Source of the DNA: JANNWF01 sp052390415
GTDB lineage: Bacteria; Pseudomonadota; Gammaproteobacteria; Xanthomonadales; Xanthomonadaceae
NCBI GenBank assembly: GCA_052390415.1
Contig: JBQTGY010000091.1
Location: 1-29,361, forward strand
DNA: 29,361 nt
Direction: 5' to 3'
The translations under genes and the position numbers were made by a program. Positions 23,183-29,361 of this stretch are shown piece by piece (position 1 is the first letter of the stretch; every line of letters begins with the position of its first letter). The notes beneath the pieces are model-generated. The model made no database searches, was not told the origin of the DNA, and was given only the letters and a program-made list of their open reading frames with translations.

Positions 23183-24175
23183 TCATGCGGGCTGGGTGAT
23201 ATCGCGTTGCCCGATGGCCGATTCGATCAACTGAATCAGTGGCGAAATCTCCGGATAACGGCGGCCTACCTCACGCGTGTAGCGCCAGACCAAAGGCAGG
23301 TCTGCCAGATATCCGGCCTTGCCGTCGCGATACCAAAGGCGACAGAAGATGCCGAGGACCTTGATGTGCCGTTGCAGTCCCATCAGGTCGAACCAGCGCA
23401 GGAATCGCGCGCGATCCGCGTCGGTCAAGCCGGCTTTGTTGGCCTGCTGGCGATATGTTTCCACCCAGTTTTCAACCTGCGCCTGCGGCCATTCGATGTA
23501 ACAGTCACGCAGTAGCGAAACGAGGTCGTACGTCAACGGGCCACGCACCGCATCCTGAAAATCGATGATGCCAAGCCCATGCTCGCTCAGCATCAGATTG
23601 CGCGAATGAAAATCGCGATGGACGAATCGCTGCGGCTGCGCCTGCGCATTGATCACCAGCGTGCGGAAGGCGAGTTCGATCACGTCCCATTGTTCGCACG
23701 CGATGTCCATGCCCAGATGGCGCTGCAGGAACCATGTCGGCAGCAGCTCCATCTCGGTGACCAGACGCGGTTCGTCGTAGGCGGGCAGGTCGGCGGCATC
23801 GATGGCGGTTTGCATCGCCAGCACGGCGCGCGTCGCCTCGCTGTAATGATGGTCGACGGAGGTGGCGTTCAGCGCTGGCAACAGCAAGGCGTTGCCAAGG
23901 TCAGAGATCAGCAGAAACCCATTGGCCAGGTCTTGCGCGAGCACGCTGGGTGCGTTCAGTCCGGCGGATTGCAGACGCTGGGCAACATTCAACCACGGAC
24001 CCAGATCTTCGCGATCCGGGGGCGCGTCCATGACGATGCGCTCGGGTGTGGCACCCACGGTGCGCCAGTAGCTGCGAAAACTGGCATCGCTGGAGGCGGA
24101 AACCAATTCGAGCGTGGGCAGATTCAGGGCGTTGCGAGCAAAACTCAGGCGCACGTCTGCGCGGGCAACATTCAT
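23183..24175 (-). CDS. amgK: N-acetylmuramate/N-acetylglucosamine kinase AmgK
   Basis: A 330-residue anomeric sugar kinase of the aminoglycoside-phosphotransferase fold that phosphorylates MurNAc (and GlcNAc) at C1 for peptidoglycan recycling. The catalytic loop is HRDFHSRN (186-193, with Asp188 and Asn193) and the metal-binding motif is IIDFQDAVRGP (Asp205). The N-terminal lobe has ASSDASFRSYWR, as in other AmgK proteins. The ATG at 24175 overlaps the deacetylase stop by four bases (ATGA); the longer frame to 24214 is rejected. Together with murU it forms the recycling pair. MupP and other recycling genes are not in the window. Confidence 0.9.
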   Translation of the reverse strand: MNVARADVRLSFARNALNLPTLELVSASSDASFRSYWRTVGATPERIVMDAPPDREDLGPWLNVAQRLQSAGLNAPSVLAQDLANGFLLISDLGNALLLPALNATSVDHHYSEATRAVLAMQTAIDAADLPAYDEPRLVTEMELLPTWFLQRHLGMDIACEQWDVIELAFRTLVINAQAQPQRFVHRDFHSRNLMLSEHGLGIIDFQDAVRGPLTYDLVSLLRDCYIEWPQAQVENWVETYRQQANKAGLTDADRARFLRWFDLMGLQRHIKVLGIFCRLWYRDGKAGYLADLPLVWRYTREVGRRYPEISPLIQLIESAIGQRDITQPA

Positions 24176-25107
24176 GCGGCTTCCAACATCGCGGCCACAT
24201 GCGCCACGCTGCACTCACGCAGCGCAGTGAGGCTGTAGCCGCCTTCAAGCGTGGATACGACACGGCCTTCGGCGTGACGTTCGGCGACGTGAATCAATTC
24301 GCGTGTCAGCCAGACAAAATCTTCGGTGTTGAAATTGAGCCCGGCCAAGGGGTCGAGTCGATGCGCGTCGAAGCCGGCAGAAATCAGCAAGAGTTGCGGC
24401 CGGAAATGGTTCAGGGCAGGCAACAGAATTTCGCGATACACGTGGCGCATGGTCACGCCATCGCAGCCAGCGGCCAGTGGCGCATTGACAATGTTGTCGG
24501 TGACGCCGCGCTCACTGCTTTCACCGGTGCCCGGATAGATCGCTTGCTGATGCGACGACACATACATCACCCGCGAATCGTTCCAGAAAATGTCCTGGGT
24601 GCCATTACCGTGGTGGACGTCGAAGTCGACGATGGCAATCCGATCCAAGCCATGCACTGCGAGCGCGTGCGCCGCGCCGACCGCGACCGAATTGAATAGA
24701 CAGAACCCCATCGCCTCCGCGCGCGTGGCGTGATGGCCTGGCGGGCGAACAGCACAAAAGGCACGTCGCTGCGTGCCGTGCCTCGGTGCCTTGAGCACCT
24801 CATCAATCGCGGCACATACGGCACCGGCGCTGTGCAATGCAGCTTTGGCCGAATGCGTGTTCATCGCAGTGTCGGCATCGATCCGGCGCAGGTCGTAGGT
24901 GGGAATGTCGAGCACACTGGATACCAGTGCGGCGGTATGCGCGCGCAGCAATTGCAGACGCGTTGCGGCGGGTGCATCGACATCGACGATGCCGTCAAAA
25001 CCAGCCAAATCGATGGCTTCGAGCACCGACCGCAAACGCGCCGGCGATTCAGGATGGCCATCGCCCGCGCTGTGGGCGATGCACGAGGCATGCGTATACA
25101 GCCGCAT
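24172..25107 (-). CDS. Histone deacetylase-fold amidohydrolase
   Basis: A 311-residue zinc-dependent deacetylase of the HDAC/acetoin-utilisation/acetylpolyamine hydrolase superfamily. The active-site histidines are His125-His126 in RPPGHHA. Zinc ligands are Asp163 and His165 in DFDVHHGNGT and Asp247 in SAGFDAH. The transition-state tyrosine is Tyr291 in EGGYS. All key residues are intact, so an active enzyme is expected. The substrate is unknown: bacterial members act on acetylated polyamines, acetyl-lysine or other amides. The ATG at 25107 is nine bases beyond the adenosyltransferase stop, and its stop overlaps amgK by four bases. That tight coupling to MurNAc recycling makes an N-acetyl amino-sugar or cell-wall-linked substrate conceivable, but this is speculation. 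Confidence 0.92.
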   Translation of the reverse strand: MRLYTHASCIAHSAGDGHPESPARLRSVLEAIDLAGFDGIVDVDAPAATRLQLLRAHTAALVSSVLDIPTYDLRRIDADTAMNTHSAKAALHSAGAVCAAIDEVLKAPRHGTQRRAFCAVRPPGHHATRAEAMGFCLFNSVAVGAAHALAVHGLDRIAIVDFDVHHGNGTQDIFWNDSRVMYVSSHQQAIYPGTGESSERGVTDNIVNAPLAAGCDGVTMRHVYREILLPALNHFRPQLLLISAGFDAHRLDPLAGLNFNTEDFVWLTRELIHVAERHAEGRVVSTLEGGYSLTALRECSVAHVAAMLEAA

Positions 25108-25116
25108 CGGACTGCC

Positions 25117-25683
25117 TCAAGTGGCGCTGCGTGCGCCGCGTCGCTCGTGCTTCCAAAGCACTTCGCTGGCACCACCTTCACGGGCCAGCACGCGGGCGAT
25201 CACGAACAACAGATCCGACAGCCGATTAAGGTAGCGCACGGCTTCCCCGCGCACCGTCTCGAACTGCGCCAAGGTCACCAGCTCACGTTCCGCGCGCCGG
25301 CAGATGGTCCGCGCCAGATGGCAATGTGCGGCAGCGACGGTGCCGCCGGGCAGGATGAAATCCTTTAGCGGCGGCAGGTCTTCGTTGAAGGCGTCGAGTT
25401 GATTCTCGAGTCGCTCGATGTCGATATCGAAGATCGCGCTGTGACCTGGAATGCAAAGCTCGCCGCCCAGGTCGAACAATTGGTGCTGCACCGACACCAG
25501 GCATTCGCGCACCGCCTCAGGCAACGCACACGACAACACGATACCAATCGCCGAATTGGCCTCATCAACCGTCCCGTAGGCGTTGACTCGGTGCGAGTCT
25601 TTGGCGACCCGACTGCCATCGCCCAGACCCGTCTGGCCGTCATCGCCGGTGCGGGTGTAAATCTTGGTGAGGCGGTTACCCAT
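25117..25683 (-). CDS. Cob(I)alamin adenosyltransferase, PduO/MMAB type
   Basis: A 188-residue enzyme that transfers adenosyl from ATP to cob(I)alamin, producing coenzyme B12. The N-terminal ATP-binding signature is KIYTRTGDDGQTGLGDG (7-23), followed by DSHRVNAYGTVDEANSAIG. The C-terminal helix motif is YLNRLSDLLFVIAR, with the Arg and Asp that contact ATP and cobalamin. Length is typical of the single-domain family. It lies 51 bases downstream of a BtuM-type transporter on the same strand, so it probably handles imported corrinoid. The AdoCbl-using enzyme is not in the window. Confidence 0.94.
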   Translation of the reverse strand: MGNRLTKIYTRTGDDGQTGLGDGSRVAKDSHRVNAYGTVDEANSAIGIVLSCALPEAVRECLVSVQHQLFDLGGELCIPGHSAIFDIDIERLENQLDAFNEDLPPLKDFILPGGTVAAAHCHLARTICRRAERELVTLAQFETVRGEAVRYLNRLSDLLFVIARVLAREGGASEVLWKHERRGARSAT

Positions 25684-25734
25684 TGCGACTTGCCCGACTA
25701 TGAGGTGCTGAACGGTGAGCCGAAGCGCATGCGA

Positions 25735-26337
25735 TCAAATCTTGTGCTTCGTCGCGCTTTTACGTTTGCCGAATGCGATCTGCCAACTGATGTGCAACAC
25801 GCTGGCGGCACCAATATAAATCGCTGTGGTGGTGAGGTAGGCGGGCAGCCAATCGGTGTAGTTCTTCCACCAACCAGAGAAGGTGGGGCCGGCAGCGCCT
25901 TCGACAAACCAGTGACTGCTGAACCAGTAAAAGCCACCTTGCGCAAACAAATGGCAGAGCACCACGGCCAGCAACACGGCCGGGGCCAGTGAGGCCAATC
26001 CCAGGCCGTTGCTGCGCTTGGCGAGGCGGGCCACGACGTCGCCGCCTATCCACATCGCAAAGTGCGCCGGCAACAAGAACCAGTAACCCGGCGACACGCA
26101 ATAGTGCGTCCAGAAATTGATGCCGCTGTTGCTGATGACGTAATAATCCGCGGCCACAGCCAACGCCATCAAACTCGGAAATACCCAGCGCATCTGCCTG
26201 GACAGGTAGAAGCCGGCGACGAAGAACACCGCCCAGGAAGCATCCGGCAGCGCACCGAAATGGTTGATGCGGGTGGCCGCCATCAACAGCGCCAGCAGCA
26301 GAAAAATGATGGGAGTCTTGAGACGGGAAGCAGACAT
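25735..26337 (-). CDS. btuM: BtuM-type cobalamin transporter (solitary ECF S-component-like)
   Basis: A 200-residue integral membrane protein with about six hydrophobic segments: around 8-20, 33-46, 52-68, 84-103, 111-128 and 162-188. Size and topology fit an ECF transporter S-component. In the BtuM family studied from Thiobacillus denitrificans, Cys80 coordinates the cobalt of cobalamin and transport occurs without a dedicated ECF module. Here a cysteine falls at residue 80 (FWTHYCVSPGYW). The gene immediately downstream encodes cobalamin adenosyltransferase. Assignment rests on these three points and not on an alignment. The ATG at 26337 is the only sensible start. The lysine-rich tail (KRKSATKHK) suggests a cytoplasmic C-terminus. 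An uncharacterised membrane protein family with similar topology is the alternative. Confidence 0.72.
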   Translation of the reverse strand: MSASRLKTPIIFLLLALLMAATRINHFGALPDASWAVFFVAGFYLSRQMRWVFPSLMALAVAADYYVISNSGINFWTHYCVSPGYWFLLPAHFAMWIGGDVVARLAKRSNGLGLASLAPAVLLAVVLCHLFAQGGFYWFSSHWFVEGAAGPTFSGWWKNYTDWLPAYLTTTAIYIGAASVLHISWQIAFGKRKSATKHKI

Positions 26338-26399
26338 GGCGGCGGTGATCGGGCGAGAGACTGCACAGTTTAGCGGATGCGGTCATGGCTGGCGGATGG

Positions 26400-26439
26400 G
26401 CCCGGTGTTCGGTAGTGTCTAGACACTGCCCGGTGTTCG
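26400..26439. promoter_or_regulatory. Palindrome flanked by 12-bp direct repeats in the btuM/ubiH divergent region
   Basis: AGTGTCTAGACACT (26414-26427) is a perfect 14-bp palindrome, extended by outer GG/CC to 20 bases with one mismatched pair. GCCCGGTGTTCG occurs directly at 26400-26411 and 26428-26439, a 28-base period around it. It lies 63-102 bases upstream of btuM and 110-149 bases upstream of ubiH. It could be an operator for a dimeric regulator or a small dispersed intergenic element. I know of no consensus that it matches. Confidence 0.55.
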
Positions 26440-26535
26440 ACCTGCGGTTTCAGGTCCGACACGGAGCAGCGCGAGACCTTGCTGCGCTGCTTTCTTCCCG
26501 CGACCACTTGGCGCCGGCCCTCACTGCTCGCCGGG

Positions 26536-26541
26536 TATCAT
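26536..26541 (+). promoter_or_regulatory. Candidate -10 element very close to the ubiH start
   Basis: TATCAT (26536-26541) matches the sigma-70 -10 consensus at 5 of 6 positions and ends 7 bases before the ubiH ATG. Transcription would then begin at or next to the start codon, giving a leaderless mRNA. Consistent with that, no Shine-Dalgarno sequence precedes the ATG. No well-spaced -35 was found. Confidence 0.25.
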
Positions 26542-26548
26542 CCTGTGC

Positions 26549-27772
26549 ATGCAAACGACCCACGAAATTCTGATTGTTGGCGGCGGATTGGTCGGTGGCA
26601 GCGTGGCTTGCGCTCTGGCAGCGGCCGGTCGTGATGTAGCCTTGATCGAAGCGACCGATCCGCAAACCGCCACTCCGCCAAGCTTCGATGAACGCAATCT
26701 GGCCCTGGCGGCGGCAAGTGTGAGCGCGCTTTCGACGCTCGGCGTATTGCAGCACTTGCGCACGCCGCCATCTCCCGTGCGCCGAATCCATGTCAGCCGA
26801 GTCGGCGACTTTGGCGCATTGCGATTGGATGCCAGCGAGTACGGCCGCGAGGCGCTGGGCGGGGTCGTGATCGCCCGTGAACTTGGTGCGGCATTGGAAG
26901 CGCGGCTGGCGCAATTGCCGACACTGACGCGTTATCGGCCGCAACGCTTCGTCAACCTGCACGCAGACAATGACTCCATTGCCGTGGAATGCGTGGCGAC
27001 TTCATCAGCATCGGTGTCAACCTCGTTGCGCTTGTCGGCACGCCTGCTGTTGGCCTGTGACGGCAGCGACTCCTCCGTGCGTGTTGCGCTCGGTATTCAG
27101 TCCGACGATCACGACTATCGCCAAAGTCTCATCGTGAGTGCGCTGCAAGCAGACCGTCCGCACGCCGGACAGGCTTGGGAGCGCTTCACCGCCAGCGGCC
27201 CACTCGCCATGCTGCCGCGTGCCGACGGCAGCTATGGTTGTGTCTGTGGCGTGGCGAGTGAGCACGTGGAATCGCTGATGGCGCTACCCGATCATGCGTG
27301 GCTGGCGGAATTGCAACAGCGCTTTGGCGGTCGCGCTGGGCGCTTCTTGCGGGTTGGCAAGCGCAGCGTCTATCCAATCACCAGTCGCATCTCACATGCC
27401 TTGGTCGCGCCGCGCGCGCTGCTGCTGGGCAATGCTGCGCAGACCCTGCATCCCATCGGCGCACAGGGCTTCAATCTGGGATTGCGCGATGCGCTGGATG
27501 TGGCTGAGTTGATTGCCGATGCGGCCGATCCGGGGGCGCCGCAGGTGTTGCAACACTATCCCGCTCGTCGGCAGTCTGATCGTCAACAGACCATTGCATT
27601 CAGCGATGGCCTGGCCCGATTGACTACTTCTGAAAGCCTCCCCCACCACGTGCTGCGCTCATTCGGGTTGTTGGTTCTGGCCAATGCTCCTGGCTTGCGT
27701 GCGCCGATGCTCTCGGCGGCGATGGGCTACCGCGCCAAGGCCGTCAGTTCGACATCGGCGGTCACCGCATGA
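26549..27772 (+). CDS. ubiH: 2-octaprenyl-6-methoxyphenol hydroxylase (UbiH family)
   Basis: A 407-residue FAD-dependent aromatic hydroxylase of ubiquinone synthesis. The FAD-binding loop is VGGGLVGGSVA (10-20). The DG motif is ACDGSDSSVR (169-178). The second FAD motif is LLLGNAAQTLHPIGAQGFNLGLRD, with Asn295 where most relatives have Asp. E. coli UbiH also has GNAAQTLHPI there, so this is a UbiH marker and not damage. IAGQ of E. coli is IGAQ here. UbiH performs the C1 hydroxylation in E. coli. The ATG at 26549 is the first in frame. The stop overlaps the next gene by four bases (ATGA). Confidence 0.92.
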   Translation: MQTTHEILIVGGGLVGGSVACALAAAGRDVALIEATDPQTATPPSFDERNLALAAASVSALSTLGVLQHLRTPPSPVRRIHVSRVGDFGALRLDASEYGREALGGVVIARELGAALEARLAQLPTLTRYRPQRFVNLHADNDSIAVECVATSSASVSTSLRLSARLLLACDGSDSSVRVALGIQSDDHDYRQSLIVSALQADRPHAGQAWERFTASGPLAMLPRADGSYGCVCGVASEHVESLMALPDHAWLAELQQRFGGRAGRFLRVGKRSVYPITSRISHALVAPRALLLGNAAQTLHPIGAQGFNLGLRDALDVAELIADAADPGAPQVLQHYPARRQSDRQQTIAFSDGLARLTTSESLPHHVLRSFGLLVLANAPGLRAPMLSAAMGYRAKAVSSTSAVTA

Positions 27773-29010
27773 GTCTTCCACCTGCAAGCACCCTGAGTCC
27801 GCGCCGCAGCCGCCGCAATACCCTGGATTTCGCCATCGTCGGTGGTGGTGTGGTCGGCGCGGCTTTGGCTTTGACCTTGCTGCGCGACGGTCGGCGGGTG
27901 GCCGTGATCGAGTCGCGCATCGCGGAAGCGTGGCAGCCAACGTCTCCGGACTTGCGGGTTTACGCGCTGGCTCCCGACAGTCTCGCCTTGCTGGACGAGT
28001 TGGGTGTCGGCGACGCACTGCGGCAAGCACGTCTGCAACCGTATCGATCAATGCGGGTGTGGGACGCCGGTGGTGGTGATGCCTTGATGTTTGATGCGCA
28101 TTCGTTGGGTCGAGATTCGCTGGGTGCCATTGTCGAACACAGTCTGTTGGTCGAGACCCTATGGGCTGCGCTGCGCAAACAGGCGGCGTTCACCGCGCAA
28201 ATGCCAGCCACGGTGACCGGACTCGATCAGGCCGACGACGGCGTCGAGTTGACCCTCGCCGATGGCACGCGGATCCGCGCGGCCGTGGCGGTGGCCGCCG
28301 ATGGCGCAGACTCCGCGTTGCGTGGATCGGCTGGCATCGAAGTGGATCGCCACGACTATGGCCAGCGCGGTTTGGTCGGTTATGTCGACAGCGAGCTTCC
28401 GCACCAAGAAACCGCGTGGCAACGATTCTTGCCGGGCGGCCCGCTGGCGTTGTTGCCCTTTGTCGATCCGGCGGACACGCCCATGACCCTGCGCGGTCGT
28501 CGTAGTTCGTTTGTCTGGACGGTGGCTGATGTCGAAGCCGAGCGTCTGTCGATGTTGCCCAGCGCAGAGTTCGGTTTGGAAGTCACGCGAGCATTCGACG
28601 CGCACCTTGGCGAGTTGACCTTGGTTTCCACTGTCGCCTCATTTGCGCTGCGTCGGCAGCTGGCGAACCGATACCACATTGGCCGCGTGTTGCTGGCGGG
28701 CGATGCCGCTCACGCGGTGCATCCGCTGGCGGGGCATGGCGTGAATCTGGGCCTGCGTGATGTCACGTGCTTGCGACGGATTCTGGCCGGAGTCGATGCC
28801 AATGACCTGGGTGAGCCACGTCGTTTGGCCCGTTACGCGCGCGAGCGGCGGTCAGAAAATGCGGTTGCGGCGTGGAGCTTTGACGGCATCAATCGGTTGT
28901 TCTCAAACGACGCCGTGCTGCCGACGCTGTTGCGCGGACCCGCGCTTGGACTGGTCAGCAAGCTGGAGCCAGTGCGGCGAATTTTGGCGATGCGCGCCTT
29001 GGGAGAATAG
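27769..29010 (+). CDS. UbiI/UbiF-like FAD-dependent ubiquinone-synthesis monooxygenase
   Basis: A 413-residue hydroxylase of the same family as the preceding gene. The FAD loop is IVGGGVVGAALAL (23-35), the DG motif AADGADSALR is present, and the second FAD motif is LLAGDAAHAVHPLAGHGVNLGLRDV. The GDAAH form separates it from UbiH and places it with UbiI (VisC) and UbiF, which hydroxylate C5 and C6. Which position it modifies cannot be read. Relatives usually have LAGQG where this has LAGHG. The first 18 residues are a poorly conserved, arginine-rich extension. It is translationally coupled to ubiH through ATGA. Two paralogous hydroxylases side by side probably cover two of the three ring hydroxylations. 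Confidence 0.9.
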   Translation: MSLPPASTLSPRRSRRNTLDFAIVGGGVVGAALALTLLRDGRRVAVIESRIAEAWQPTSPDLRVYALAPDSLALLDELGVGDALRQARLQPYRSMRVWDAGGGDALMFDAHSLGRDSLGAIVEHSLLVETLWAALRKQAAFTAQMPATVTGLDQADDGVELTLADGTRIRAAVAVAADGADSALRGSAGIEVDRHDYGQRGLVGYVDSELPHQETAWQRFLPGGPLALLPFVDPADTPMTLRGRRSSFVWTVADVEAERLSMLPSAEFGLEVTRAFDAHLGELTLVSTVASFALRRQLANRYHIGRVLLAGDAAHAVHPLAGHGVNLGLRDVTCLRRILAGVDANDLGEPRRLARYARERRSENAVAAWSFDGINRLFSNDAVLPTLLRGPALGLVSKLEPVRRILAMRALGE

Positions 29011-29118
29011 TGGCGGCCGCAGGCGCAAGCAGAGCGAGGTGATTCAAGTTCTGTAGGCGCGGCTCGTGTAGCTTTCGCTTCGATTTGTGTTGGATGGATT
29101 TGGGGCAACCGCAGAGCA

Positions 29119-29183
29119 GCCGCGCGGGAGCGCGGCCCTCCTCAAAGCCGAGCAGGTTGTGGAGGGCGCCGCCCCTGCGGCGC
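29119..29183. repeat. Tandem GC-rich hairpins downstream of the ubi genes
   Basis: GCCGCGC (29119-29125) pairs with GCGCGGC (29130-29136) around GGGA. GCGCCGC (29166-29172) pairs with GCGGCGC (29177-29183) around CCCT. GCCCTCC following the first hairpin can also pair with GGAGGGC leading into the second. This is a compact, strongly folding 3' region typical of intergenic extragenic-palindrome DNA, and it may terminate the ubi transcript. Confidence 0.7.
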
Positions 29184-29221
29184 TGCTCCATCCCGTGTGC
29201 CCGCACCTCGCGACTAGTGGG

Positions 29222-29310
29222 CTGTAACGGATGCAGCGGAAGTGGGATCGCGACGGGATGGGCGTGATGGACGCCGCTCCGGAGCGAGGCCAATAGCCAA
29301 AGCTATTGGC
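29222..29310 (+). repeat. 89-bp dispersed repeat, copy 2
   Basis: Inverted partner of 22358-22446, with two mismatches. In this copy the inner CGCTCCGGAGCG (29275-29286) is a perfect palindrome. GGCGTGATGGACGCC (29261-29275) has 5-bp arms. The terminal hairpin (29289-29297 with 29302-29310) is perfect. The CTGTAAC end faces the ubi genes, so relative to the nearest upstream gene the copy has the same orientation as the murU copy. Confidence 0.93.
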
Positions 29311-29361
29311 GGAGTGAGGAGCAAGTCCAGCGCGGCCAGACCGAGCGAGCTACTTTCGATT

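Larger units (their letters stand above)
29011..29361. other. Non-coding, repeat-rich region after the ubi genes
   Basis: 351 bases without a supportable gene. It contains a run of strong GC-rich hairpins (29119-29183) and copy 2 of the 89-bp repeat (29222-29310). The last 50 bases carry GAGTGAGGAGC and GACCGAGCGAGC strings, loosely resembling the start of the window (GTGAGGAGC, GACCGAGCGA). Short open frames here (for example 29085-29267, +) translate the palindromic sequence and are not credible. Confidence 0.6.

Noticed and set aside
22375..23199. Plus-strand open frame opposite murU
   Set aside because: It starts inside the 89-bp repeat and runs antisense to murU. A similar N-terminus arises at the second repeat copy, showing that it comes from the repeat.
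26338..26548. Cobalamin riboswitch upstream of btuM
   Set aside because: I looked for a B12-box-like conserved core in the 211-bp region and found none, and the region is short for a full cobalamin riboswitch.

Overview
The window is a GC-rich chromosomal segment of a gammaproteobacterium. Gene content and order fit the Xanthomonadales (Xanthomonadaceae/Rhodanobacteraceae side): a kdsD-kdsC-lptC-lptA-lptB-rpoN-hpf-ptsN-hprK-rapZ run with an HPr kinase gene inside it, purM/purN opposite DUF2066-perM-hda, and an ubiH-ubiI pair. No rRNA, tRNA, transposase, integrase or phage gene was seen. All genes look intact and share similar base composition. This is mostly core chromosome with repeat-rich intergenic spacers.

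Layout. 1-392: no gene. 393-2519 (-): FecA-like TonB-dependent receptor. 2520-3151: non-coding spacer with six tandem 34-bp units. 3152-5197 (-): EF-G paralogue of the FusA2 type. 5504-5935 (+): OsmC peroxidase. 6146-6715 (+): secreted glycine-zipper protein. 6850-14864 (-): ten-gene envelope/nitrogen-PTS run, transcribed kdsD to rapZ. 15098-16596 (+): ibaG-murA. 16651-19155 (-): purM-purN-DUF3108. 19282-22309 (+): DUF2066-perM-hda. 22441-26337 (-): btuM, cobalamin adenosyltransferase, HDAC-fold deacetylase, amgK, murU. 26549-29010 (+): ubiH-ubiI. 29011-29361: structured, repeat-bearing, no gene.

How the genes work together. Cell envelope construction dominates. KdsD and KdsC make Kdo, LptC/A/B move LPS, MurA commits UDP-GlcNAc to peptidoglycan, AmgK and MurU recycle MurNAc to UDP-MurNAc, and RapZ belongs to the system that tunes GlcN6P supply. 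PtsN, HprK, RapZ, RpoN and HPF form a regulatory block reporting nitrogen, carbon and energy state. A second theme is vitamin B12: a BtuM-type inner-membrane cobalamin transporter, with a cysteine at residue 80, lies upstream of a PduO-type adenosyltransferase, giving import followed by conversion to adenosylcobalamin. Replication control (Hda), purine synthesis (PurM, PurN) and ubiquinone hydroxylation (UbiH, UbiI-like) complete the set.

The least ordinary content is intergenic. There is a 34-bp tandem array with a 68-bp higher-order pattern, and a heptamer array with its own complement downstream. There is a GC-rich hairpin pair between hprK and rapZ, and a palindrome flanked by 12-bp direct repeats between btuM and ubiH. 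An 89-bp repeat occurs twice in inverted orientation 6.9 kb apart, and one copy supplies the stop codon of murU. I found no clear evidence of a wholly new multi-gene system. The btuM-adenosyltransferase-deacetylase-amgK-murU cluster is the best candidate for an uncharacterised functional association.
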